Source of the DNA: Candidatus Rokubacteria bacterium RIFCSPLOWO2_02_FULL_72_37
GTDB lineage: Bacteria; Methylomirabilota; Methylomirabilia; Rokubacteriales; CSP1-6
DNA: 14,562 nt
Direction: 5' to 3'
Assembly: GCA_001790315.1 (NCBI GenBank)
Contig: MGCE01000161.1
Location: forward strand, 1-14,562
The position numbers were made by a program, and so were the translations under genes. Below, in pieces: positions 7,678 to 13,961 of this stretch (within the stretch, counting starts at the first letter, position 1; each line of letters begins with the position of its first letter). The notes below the pieces were generated by a model that was given only the letters and a program-made list of their open reading frames with translations, was not told where the DNA came from and made no database searches.

Positions 7678-9225
7678 ATGGACCGCGTGATCATCTTCGA
7701 CACGACGTTGCGTGACGGCGAGCAGGCACCGGGGTTCTCGATGAACACGATGGAGAAGCTCGAGATGGCCCGCCAGCTGGCCCGCCTCCAGGTCGACGTC
7801 ATCGAGGCCGGCTTCCCGATCTCGTCCGACGACGACTTCGAGGCGACCCGCGAGGTGGCGCGGCAGGTCGGCACGCTCGAGAACCCGCCCATCATCTGCG
7901 GGCTCAGCCGCGTCGGGCTCGCCGACATCGACCGGTGCTGGGAGGCCGTCAAGTACGCCCGCAAGCCGCGCATCCATACGTTCGTCGCCACGTCCGACAT
8001 CCACCTCAAGTACAAGCTGCGCAAGACGCGGGCGGAGATCCTGAAGGCGGCCCAGGACGCGGTGCGGCACGCCCGCGGGTACTGCGAGGACGTCGAGTTC
8101 TCTCCGGAGGACGCCTCGCGCTCGGACTTCGGCTACATGTGCGACGTGCTGTCGGCGGTGATCGAGGCCGGCGCGGGCACGATCAACATCCCGGATACCG
8201 TCGGGTACGCCATCCCGCGCGAGTGGGGCGAACGGATCGCGCGCATCCGGGAGACGGTCCGCGGGGTCGACCGGGTCGTGCTCTCCGTGCACTGCCACAA
8301 CGACCTCGGCCAGGCGGTGGCGAACTCGCTCACCGCGATCATGAGCGGCGCCCGCCAGGTCGAATGCACGATCAACGGGATCGGCGAGCGGGCCGGCAAC
8401 GCCTCCCTCGAGGAGGTCGTGATGGCCCTCCGGACCCGGAAGGACTTCTTCGGGCTCGACTCGCGGGTGAAGACCGAGGAGATCTTCAAGAGCTCGCGAC
8501 TCCTCTCGCACATCACCGGCGTCCACGTGCAGCCGAACAAGGCGGTCGTCGGCGAGAATGCGTTCGCGCACGAGGCCGGGATCCATCAGGACGGGGTGCT
8601 CAAGGAAAAGCTCACCTACGAGATCATGCGGCCCGAGGACATCGGGCGGCCGTCGAACAAGCTCGTGCTGGGCAAGCACTCGGGGCGACACGCGCTCGCC
8701 GCACGGCTCAAGGATCTCGGGTTCGATCTCGCCGGCCCGGACCTGGATCGCGCCTTCAAGGTGTTCAAGGACCTCGCCGACCGGAAGAAAGAAGTGTACG
8801 ACGAGGACCTGATGGCCATCGTGACGGACGAAGTCACCGCCACGGGCGCCGCCGGGTACGAGCTCGAATACCTGCACGTGATCAGCGGCACCGGCGTCGT
8901 GCCGTCGGCGACGGTGAAGCTCAAGAAGGAGGGGCAGGTCTTCCAGGACTCCGGCGTCGGCGACGGCCCCGTGGACGCGGTGCTCGCCGCGATCGATGCG
9001 ATCACCGGGCTGAAGGGCCGGCTCCAGGACTACGCCCTCCGTGCGGCGACGTCCGGCAAGGACGCGATCGGCGAGGTGTCGATGAAGATCGACTTCGACG
9101 GCACGGTCGTCTCCGGCAAGGGATCGTCCACGGACGTCATCGAGGCCAGCGCGCGGGCGTACCTGTCGGCGCTCAACCGGATGACGCTGACGACGGTCCA
9201 GCGGATGAAAGAGGTCGGTCCCTGA
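7678..9225 (+). CDS. leuA: 2-Isopropylmalate synthase
   Basis: Commits 2-oxoisovalerate to leucine by condensing it with acetyl-CoA. It is 515 residues, the usual LeuA type 1 length. The TIM barrel begins with DTTLRDGEQAPG (R12, D13); metal ligands are D13, H205 and H207 in HCHNDLGQA and N241 in NGIGERAGN. VIEAGFPISSDDDFEA separates it from citramalate synthase, whose equivalent segment differs. IHQDGVLKEKLTYEIM marks the subdomain region. A C-terminal LeuA dimer/regulatory domain (about 390-510) is complete, so leucine feedback inhibition is expected. The ATG at 7678 has GAGGGGGG (7665-7672) upstream and follows pssA by 14 bases. leuC and leuD do not follow; leuB comes directly after a 12-base gap. 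Confidence 0.96.
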   Translation: MDRVIIFDTTLRDGEQAPGFSMNTMEKLEMARQLARLQVDVIEAGFPISSDDDFEATREVARQVGTLENPPIICGLSRVGLADIDRCWEAVKYARKPRIHTFVATSDIHLKYKLRKTRAEILKAAQDAVRHARGYCEDVEFSPEDASRSDFGYMCDVLSAVIEAGAGTINIPDTVGYAIPREWGERIARIRETVRGVDRVVLSVHCHNDLGQAVANSLTAIMSGARQVECTINGIGERAGNASLEEVVMALRTRKDFFGLDSRVKTEEIFKSSRLLSHITGVHVQPNKAVVGENAFAHEAGIHQDGVLKEKLTYEIMRPEDIGRPSNKLVLGKHSGRHALAARLKDLGFDLAGPDLDRAFKVFKDLADRKKEVYDEDLMAIVTDEVTATGAAGYELEYLHVISGTGVVPSATVKLKKEGQVFQDSGVGDGPVDAVLAAIDAITGLKGRLQDYALRAATSGKDAIGEVSMKIDFDGTVVSGKGSSTDVIEASARAYLSALNRMTLTTVQRMKEVGP

Positions 9226-9237
9226 GAGGAGAGGTGG

Positions 9238-10323
9238 ATGGCGACGTACCGTATCGCGGTCCTGCCGGGCGACGGCATCGGCCAGGAGGTGACGCCCGAG
9301 GCGGTCCGCGTGCTCAAGGCGGTCGGGAAGGGCGCGGGGGTGAGCTTCGAGTTCGAGGAGGCGCTCGTCGGGGGCGCGGCGATCGACGCGACGGGCGCCC
9401 CGCTGGCTCCCGGTGCGCTCGCGCTGTGCCGGCGCGCCCACGCGATCCTCTTCGGCGCGGTCGGCGGGCCGAAATGGGAGGGCGTCGCCCACGAGGTCCG
9501 GCCGGAGCGGGGCCTGCTGGCCCTGCGCAAGGAGCTCGATCTCTACGCCAACCTGCGGCCGGCGAAGTGCTTTCCCATGCTCGTCGACGCCTCACCGCTC
9601 AAGCGGTCCGTGGTCGAGGGCACCGATCTCATGGTGATCCGTGAGCTGACCGGGGGGCTGTATTTCGGCGAGCCGCGGGGCGTCGAGCGGTTCGCCGACG
9701 GCGGGGCCCGGGCGGTCAACACGATGGCCTACACGTCGCGGGAGATCGAGCGCATCGCGCGCACCGGATTCGAGGTCGCGCGCAAGCGCAGGAAGCGGCT
9801 GGCTTCCGTCGACAAGGCCAACGTGCTGGTGGTCTCGCAGCTCTGGCGGGAGGTCGTGACCCGGGTAGCGGGCGACTACCCCGACGTGACGCTCGAGCAT
9901 GTCCTGGTGGACAACTGCGCGATGGCTCTCGTGCAGCGGCCGACGCAGTTCGACACGCTGGTGACCGAGAACACCTTTGGTGATATTTTGTCCGATGAGG
10001 CGGCGATCCTGGCCGGGTCGATGGGGATGCTGCCCTCGGCGTCGCTCGGCGGGGCGGTCGGCCTCTACGAGCCGGTGCACGGGACCGCGCCAGACATCGC
10101 GGGCAGGGGGATCGCGAACCCGATCGCGGCGATCCTCTCGGCGGCGATGCTGCTGCGATACTCGCTCGACATGCAGCAGGAGGCCGACCGGGTCGAGCGG
10201 GCGGTGCAACGCGTGCTCGAGCAGGGACACCGGACGGCGGACATCGCGGCGGCGGGCGTGCGGCCCGCCGGCACACGGGAGATGGGAGATCTGATCGTGC
10301 GGGAAGTGGAGGCCCAGGGCTGA
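9238..10323 (+). CDS. leuB: 3-Isopropylmalate dehydrogenase
   Basis: NAD-dependent oxidative decarboxylation of 3-isopropylmalate in leucine synthesis. It is 361 residues, normal for the family. It shows LPGDGIGQEV near the N-terminus, ILFGAVGGPKWE, the substrate-binding RPERGLLALRKELDLYANLR region with LeuB-type Arg and Leu positions, ELTGGLYFGEPR, NTFGDILSDEAA carrying the metal-binding Asp residues, and the NAD loop LYEPVHGTAPDIAGRGIANP. The Asp-Ile after HGTAP suits NAD rather than NADP preference. AGGAGAGG (9226-9233) precedes the ATG. The TGA stop shares its A with the asd ATG (TGATG). Confidence 0.97.
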   Translation: MATYRIAVLPGDGIGQEVTPEAVRVLKAVGKGAGVSFEFEEALVGGAAIDATGAPLAPGALALCRRAHAILFGAVGGPKWEGVAHEVRPERGLLALRKELDLYANLRPAKCFPMLVDASPLKRSVVEGTDLMVIRELTGGLYFGEPRGVERFADGGARAVNTMAYTSREIERIARTGFEVARKRRKRLASVDKANVLVVSQLWREVVTRVAGDYPDVTLEHVLVDNCAMALVQRPTQFDTLVTENTFGDILSDEAAILAGSMGMLPSASLGGAVGLYEPVHGTAPDIAGRGIANPIAAILSAAMLLRYSLDMQQEADRVERAVQRVLEQGHRTADIAAAGVRPAGTREMGDLIVREVEAQG

Positions 10324-11327
10324 TGGCGGCCGGACTCACGGTCGCGGTCGTCGGCGCCACCGGCGCGGCTGGACAGACCACCCTCAAGATCCTCGAGGAG
10401 CGCAAGTTCCCCGTTCGGGAGCTCCGCTGCTTCGCCTCGGAGCGGTCGATCGGGAAGACGGTGACGTTTCGCGGCGAGTCCCTCCCGATCCGGCGGATCG
10501 AGCCGCCGGCGTTCGCGGGGGTCGACGTGGCGTTCTGCTCGGCCGGCTCCGCGCAGTCGAAGGAGTACGCGCCGATGATCGTGAAGGCCGGCGCCACGGT
10601 GATCGACAAGTCGAACGCCTTCCGGATGGATCCCGCCGTGCCGCTCGTCGTGCCCGAGATCAACCCGCACGCCGCGCGGCAGCACCAGGGAATCCTCGCC
10701 TGCCCGAACTGCACGACGATCGTGACGGTGATGCCGCTCAAGCCGCTGCACGACGCGGGACGCCTCACGCGCGTCATCGCGACGAGCTATCAGGCGGTCT
10801 CGGGAGCGGGCGTCAACGGGATCGCCGAGCTCCGCGAGCAGACGCTCGCCTGGGCCCGGGGGGAGGCGCTCGTGCCCAGGCACTTTCCGCACCAGATCGC
10901 GTTCAACCTGATCCCGCACATCGACAAGTTCGGGGCCGACGGCTACACGGCCGAGGAGATGAAGCTCGTCAACGAGACGCGCAAGATCCTCGAGGCGCCG
11001 GATCTCAAGATCACGCCGACCACGGTCCGTGTCCCGGTGTTCACGTGCCACTCGATCGCCGTGACCGCGGAGACCGAGCGCAAGATCGGCGCGGCGCGGG
11101 CGCGTGAGCTGTTCGCGGCCTTCCCCGGGCTCCGGCTCTGGGACGCTCCCGCCGAGAACCGCTACCCCATGCCGATCACGGTGGAGGGCCAGGACGACTG
11201 CTTCGTCGGGCGCGTGCGGGAGGACCTCTCCAGTCCGAGCGGTGTCACCTTCTGGGTGGTCGGCGACCAGCTGCGCAAGGGCGCGGCCACGAATGCGGTC
11301 CAGATCGCCGAGTTGCTGTTCTGCTGA
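10323..11327 (+). CDS. asd: Aspartate-semialdehyde dehydrogenase
   Basis: Reduces aspartyl-4-phosphate to aspartate semialdehyde, the branch point for lysine/diaminopimelate, threonine and methionine. It is 334 residues. The N-terminal NADP fold has GATGAAGQTTLKIL (11-24). IDKSNAFRMDPAVPLVVPE is the conserved phosphate/substrate loop. The catalytic Cys is C130 in ACPNCTT, and SYQAVSGAG (155-163) and the active-site His H243 in VFTCHS follow. The start overlaps the leuB stop by one base, so translation is probably coupled. Together with ilvBNC and leuAB it makes the operon a branched-chain/aspartate-family unit. Confidence 0.96.
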   Translation: MAAGLTVAVVGATGAAGQTTLKILEERKFPVRELRCFASERSIGKTVTFRGESLPIRRIEPPAFAGVDVAFCSAGSAQSKEYAPMIVKAGATVIDKSNAFRMDPAVPLVVPEINPHAARQHQGILACPNCTTIVTVMPLKPLHDAGRLTRVIATSYQAVSGAGVNGIAELREQTLAWARGEALVPRHFPHQIAFNLIPHIDKFGADGYTAEEMKLVNETRKILEAPDLKITPTTVRVPVFTCHSIAVTAETERKIGAARARELFAAFPGLRLWDAPAENRYPMPITVEGQDDCFVGRVREDLSSPSGVTFWVVGDQLRKGAATNAVQIAELLFC

Positions 11328-11354
11328 CGCTCCGCGCCAAGGGGGCGGGCGCTG

Positions 11355-11675
11355 ATGTCGCTCCGGCGCACCTACCATCGGCTGTTCGGCTACCACGAGC
11401 GGTTTCACATCGCCGTGGTGCTGACGATCGTCGTCGTCGCCTGGGTGGTCGTCCCGCGTGTCGTGGAGTTCCTCGACGCGGCCGGCGGTTACGCGCCGAC
11501 CGACTATGAGCCGAAGGACCTGGCCCGGCTCGAGTGGCTCTCGCGCCAGGTCTCGTCGACCGTCCGCGTGTCGTGGGAGATCGTGATCGACGTCCTGCTG
11601 CTGCTGCTCGTGGCCGTCGTCTGGCTCACCTTCGTGCCGGCGCCGACGCCCCGCCGGCGGCCACCCGGGCGATAA
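11355..11675 (+). CDS. Small two-helix membrane protein, unknown function
   Basis: A 106-residue protein with no family I recognise. A basic, aromatic-rich N-terminus (MSLRRTYHRLFGYHERF) precedes a hydrophobic segment at about 17-36 (IAVVLTIVVVAWVVV). A polar middle of about 35 residues follows, with acidic positions and a Tyr-Glu-Pro-Lys stretch. A second hydrophobic helix lies at about 75-94 (IVIDVLLLLLVAVVWL), and the tail is Pro/Arg-rich. By the positive-inside rule both ends are probably cytoplasmic, leaving a short periplasmic loop. The ATG is preceded by AAGGGGG (11339-11345) and follows asd by 27 bases. The gene ends inside the presumed truA start (ATAA), so it appears to belong to the same transcript. 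Length, Shine-Dalgarno-like sequence and spacing support a real gene. Confidence 0.72.
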   Translation: MSLRRTYHRLFGYHERFHIAVVLTIVVVAWVVVPRVVEFLDAAGGYAPTDYEPKDLARLEWLSRQVSSTVRVSWEIVIDVLLLLLVAVVWLTFVPAPTPRRRPPGR

Positions 11676-12424
11676 TCCCACCGCTCACGACCTACCGGCT
11701 GGTGCTGTCGTACGACGGCGCCGACTATCGCGGATGGCAGGTCCAGCCCGGCGCGCGCACGGTGCAGGGGACGCTGGCGGAGGCGGCCCGCCGGACGTTC
11801 GGCGCCGACGTGCGCGTGACCGGCGCGAGCCGCACCGACGCGGGCGTGCACGCGCTGCGCCAGACCGCGTCGCTCGCGGCGGGGAGCGCGTTGCCCGGCG
11901 CGGCCGTGCAGGGCGCGCTCAACGCGGCCCTGCCCCGCGATGTCCGCGTGCTCGACGCCCGGGAGGCCGCTCCGGGATTCGACGCGCGCCGCGCCGCGGT
12001 CGGCAAGCGGTACGCCTACCTGGTGGACAACGCCCCGATCGCGAGCCCGCTGCTCCGCCGATTCGCGTGGCACGTCCCGTGGGCGCTCGACGCCGCCGCG
12101 ATGCGGGCGGCCCTCGCCCCGCTGCGGGGGCGCCACCGCTTCGGCGCGTTCTGCGCCGCGGCGGGCCGCGAGAAGGATCCGGTCTGCGTGGTGCGCGCGC
12201 TCCACGTGCTCCGGCGCGGGGAGCGCCTGGCGATCCTGCTTTCCGCCGATCGCTACCTTCACCACATGGTCCGCAACATCGTCGGCAGTGCCGTCGACGT
12301 CGGTCGCGGCGCGCGCGAGCCGAGCTGGCTCGCCCGGGTCCTCGCCGCCGGGGACCGGACGCTCGCGGGACCGACGGCGCCCGCCCAGGGTCTCGTGCTC
12401 GTGCGCGTGCTCTATCCGCGCTAG
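11672..12424 (+). CDS. truA: tRNA pseudouridine(38-40) synthase
   Basis: Converts uridines 38-40 of tRNA anticodon arms to pseudouridine. From YRLVLSYDGADYRGWQ onward the protein is a clear, complete TruA of about 245 residues. The catalytic Asp is in GASRTDAGVHA (D56 counted from 11672), followed by GKRYAYLV and the late conserved YLHHMVRNIVGS. The start is uncertain: the expected position (11672-11675) reads ATAA, where an ATGA overlap with the upstream stop would be normal, and there is no ATG, GTG or TTG between 11576 and 11699. Options are a non-standard ATA/ATC start, GTG at 11702 (which would lose part of the first strand), or GTG at 11573 or 11534 deep inside the upstream gene with an unrelated Arg/Ala-rich extension. 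The function is secure; the start is chosen by homology. Confidence 0.88.
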   Translation: MIPPLTTYRLVLSYDGADYRGWQVQPGARTVQGTLAEAARRTFGADVRVTGASRTDAGVHALRQTASLAAGSALPGAAVQGALNAALPRDVRVLDAREAAPGFDARRAAVGKRYAYLVDNAPIASPLLRRFAWHVPWALDAAAMRAALAPLRGRHRFGAFCAAAGREKDPVCVVRALHVLRRGERLAILLSADRYLHHMVRNIVGSAVDVGRGAREPSWLARVLAAGDRTLAGPTAPAQGLVLVRVLYPR

Positions 12425-12441
12425 AATCCCTCCGAGCCGCG

Positions 12442-13215
12442 ATGCGCACCTACCTCCGGATCCGGGGCGGCCGCGCCGCCGAAGTCAGCGGCGAGGTCGT
12501 CCGCGAGCAGCCGCTGACGGTGACCGTCAACGGCGAGCGTTTCCTCACGCTCCTCTGCTCGCCGCAGAAGCTCGAGGCGCTCGTGGTCGGCTACCTCTGG
12601 ATGGAGCAGGTGATCGCGTCGCCCGAGGAGGTCGCGGGGCTCGACGTCTCGGTGGTGGACGGGCGCGCCGAGGTGACGCTGACGCACCCGGTGACGCTGC
12701 CGACCGAGCGCATTCTGACGTCGGGCTGCGGTGGCGGGATCACGTTCCGCATCGACCACCGCCTGTTCCCGCGCCTGCACTCCACGCTCCGCATCGCCCC
12801 CGAGCAGGTGGCGGCGCGGATGCGCGACCTCATCGCCGCAGCCGTCCACTACAAGGAGTCGCGGGGGATCCACGGCGCGGCGCTCGCCGACACCGAGCGA
12901 CTGCTCGTGGTCGCCGAGGACGTGGGCCGGCACAACGCGGTGGACAAGGTCAAGGGCGAGGCGCTGCTGCGCGGGATCCCGACCGAGGACCGCCTCCTCC
13001 TCTCCACCGGACGCGTCTCGTCCGAGATGCTGCTGAAGGCCGCGCGGATGGGCGTCCCGCTCGTCGCGTCCCGGACGTCACCCACCGAGATGGCGGTCGC
13101 GCTGGCCGAGCAGCTCGGCATCACGGTCTGCGGCTACGTGCGCAGCGACGGCATGAACCTCTATGCCGGCGCCGCCCTGCTCCTGCCCGACGCCGCGGGC
13201 GCCGCGCGTGGCTGA
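12442..13215 (+). CDS. fdhD: Formate dehydrogenase accessory sulfurtransferase FdhD
   Basis: FdhD transfers sulfur from a cysteine desulfurase to the Mo/W-bisPGD cofactor, making it competent for insertion into formate dehydrogenase. It is 257 residues, usual length. Conserved blocks are REQPLTVTVNG, the LLCSPQKLEALVVGYL region, VAEDVGRHNAVDKVKG, STGRVSSEMLLKAARMG and VASRTSPTEMAVALAEQLG. The sulfur-carrying Cys-x2-Cys loop of E. coli FdhD appears here as SGCGGG, with a single Cys (C96) and Gly in place of the second. The ATG at 12442 follows truA by 17 bases with only a weak Shine-Dalgarno (CCGAG); the long upstream frame is a shadow of truA. The stop is overlapped by the next gene. Its job fits the formate dehydrogenase gene 750 bases downstream. 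Confidence 0.95.
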   Translation: MRTYLRIRGGRAAEVSGEVVREQPLTVTVNGERFLTLLCSPQKLEALVVGYLWMEQVIASPEEVAGLDVSVVDGRAEVTLTHPVTLPTERILTSGCGGGITFRIDHRLFPRLHSTLRIAPEQVAARMRDLIAAAVHYKESRGIHGAALADTERLLVVAEDVGRHNAVDKVKGEALLRGIPTEDRLLLSTGRVSSEMLLKAARMGVPLVASRTSPTEMAVALAEQLGITVCGYVRSDGMNLYAGAALLLPDAAGAARG

Positions 13216-13519
13216 CGACTCACCCGAGGACAGCGCCGCGTCGGCGCGCCATCGCCGCGGGCTCAGGTTCCGGCAGCGCGACGACCACGCCGTCGAGCTC
13301 TTCAAAGAGGCGCGCGCCAGCCTCGGCGACGTGGCGCGCGTCGACCGGATCCTCCTCGAGCTGGGCCGCTTCTACAACCCCGTCCTCGATGCCCCCATCG
13401 TCGACCTGCCGACGCGGCGCCGGGTGCTCGAAGCGCTCGCGGCGGGAAACCTGGAGGAGGCCGGGCGCCTGCTGGACGAGCGCCTCACGCTGTACGCAGG
13501 CGTGCGCGGTGAGGAGTAG
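13208..13519 (+). CDS. Hypothetical helical protein overlapping fdhD
   Basis: A 103-residue protein I do not recognise. The chosen start is a GTG at 13208 (Val-Ala-Asp-Asp-Ser) that overlaps the fdhD end by eight bases; an ATG at 13163 would lie further inside fdhD and give a Pro/Cys-rich start that looks like read-through. After a charged N-terminus the protein appears all-helical: a segment around RDDHAVELFKEARASLGDV, then VDRILLELGRFYNPVLDAP, then a C-terminal helix pair with TRRRVLEALAAGNLEEAGRLL. That last part recalls the end of GntR-family FCD ligand-binding domains, but there is no DNA-binding domain and the match is weak. Overlap with fdhD suggests co-translation and a possible link to formate dehydrogenase maturation; this is inference from context. 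Confidence 0.65.
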   Translation: MADDSPEDSAASARHRRGLRFRQRDDHAVELFKEARASLGDVARVDRILLELGRFYNPVLDAPIVDLPTRRRVLEALAAGNLEEAGRLLDERLTLYAGVRGEE

Positions 13520-13540
13520 TCGGGAGATCGCGCCCGATTT
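13518..13540 (+). terminator. Possible weak intrinsic terminator
   Basis: An imperfect hairpin starts in the stop codon of the preceding gene. Bases 13518-13524 (AGTCGGG) can pair with 13533-13539 (CCCGATT, one G-T pair) around an 8-base loop. Only a short T run (13538-13540) follows. It sits just before a separate promoter, which would suit a transcript end, but the stem is short for this GC content. Confidence 0.3.
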
Positions 13541-13572
13541 CACATGGATGGGCCACTAACAGACGACGCATA

Positions 13573-13601
13573 TTGACAAGCTGGTCCGACCACACTACCA
13601 T
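13573..13601 (+). promoter_or_regulatory. Sigma70-type promoter of the formate dehydrogenase unit
   Basis: TTGACA (13573-13578) is a perfect -35 consensus. Exactly 17 bases later comes TACCAT (13596-13601), matching four of six -10 positions including the first two and last two. Transcription would start near 13608, about 50 bases before the ATG of the small protein at 13660. It lies in the only relatively AT-rich intergenic patch between 13520 and 13659. The TTG also opens a reading frame that could be mistaken for a start codon. Confidence 0.6.
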
Positions 13602-13645
13602 CCGCGCAGCCAACGCGAAGCCGCGACATCTCGCCATCACAGATC

Positions 13646-13652
13646 AGGAGGT
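13646..13652 (+). promoter_or_regulatory. Strong ribosome binding site deciding the start at 13660
   Basis: AGGAGGT, a near-perfect Shine-Dalgarno sequence, lies seven bases upstream of the ATG at 13660. It fixes that codon as the start rather than the TTG at 13573, which is part of the promoter. Confidence 0.8.
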
Positions 13653-13659
13653 GCGGGCG

Positions 13660-13938
13660 ATGACGCAGAGTCTCACCGACTGGCTCCAGCAAGCCCGCGT
13701 GACCGTTGTGGAAGTGGACCGCGAAAAGGGGCGTCTGCGCGTGCGCGGAGCCTCCGACGCCTGCTCGGACTTCGCCTGCTCGGAGCGCACCGTGGTCGTG
13801 ACGGACGACGATGCGCGGAGCGGACTCGGCGCCCTCAATCCCGGCGACATCGTCCGGATCGAGTCGACCGACGGTCGACCGGAGCGGATTGTCGTGCTCC
13901 GTCGTGTCTGGGACGAGCTGACCAGCCCAGAGTTCTAG
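13660..13938 (+). CDS. 92-residue unknown protein preceding formate dehydrogenase
   Basis: A small acidic protein I do not recognise. The start is fixed by AGGAGGT seven bases upstream. After a short N-terminal helix (MTQSLTDWLQQA) the rest looks like alternating beta strands: VTVVEVDREKGRLRVRG, RTVVVTDDD, GDIVRIES and RIVVLRRVWDEL, which together suggest a small barrel (OB- or SH3-like). The centre holds a Cys-x4-Cys motif, ACSDFACSE (residues 38-46), that could bind metal or form a disulfide. No signal peptide is visible. It is the first gene behind a good promoter and lies 23 bases upstream of the formate dehydrogenase catalytic gene, so it is probably co-transcribed and may be an expression, assembly or redox partner. 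That role is inference; no known Fdh subunit (FdnH, FdnI, FdsD) matches what I see. Confidence 0.78.
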   Translation: MTQSLTDWLQQARVTVVEVDREKGRLRVRGASDACSDFACSERTVVVTDDDARSGLGALNPGDIVRIESTDGRPERIVVLRRVWDELTSPEF

Positions 13939-13961
13939 GGGACTCTACGGGAGGAAGCGAT

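Noticed and set aside
6005..9492. Other long antisense frames over psd-pssA and leuA-leuB
   Set aside because: They have the same low-complexity composition and lie opposite genes with clear catalytic motifs; no promoter or ribosome binding site supports them.
11534..11671. GTG at 11534 as the truA start
   Set aside because: It lies 140 bases inside the membrane-protein gene and adds 46 Arg/Ala/Pro-rich residues not found in TruA; kept only as a fallback since no canonical start exists at the expected site.
13573..13659. TTG at 13573 as start of the small protein
   Set aside because: This TTG is the start of a perfect -35 box, has no ribosome binding site, and a strong AGGAGGT precedes the ATG at 13660.
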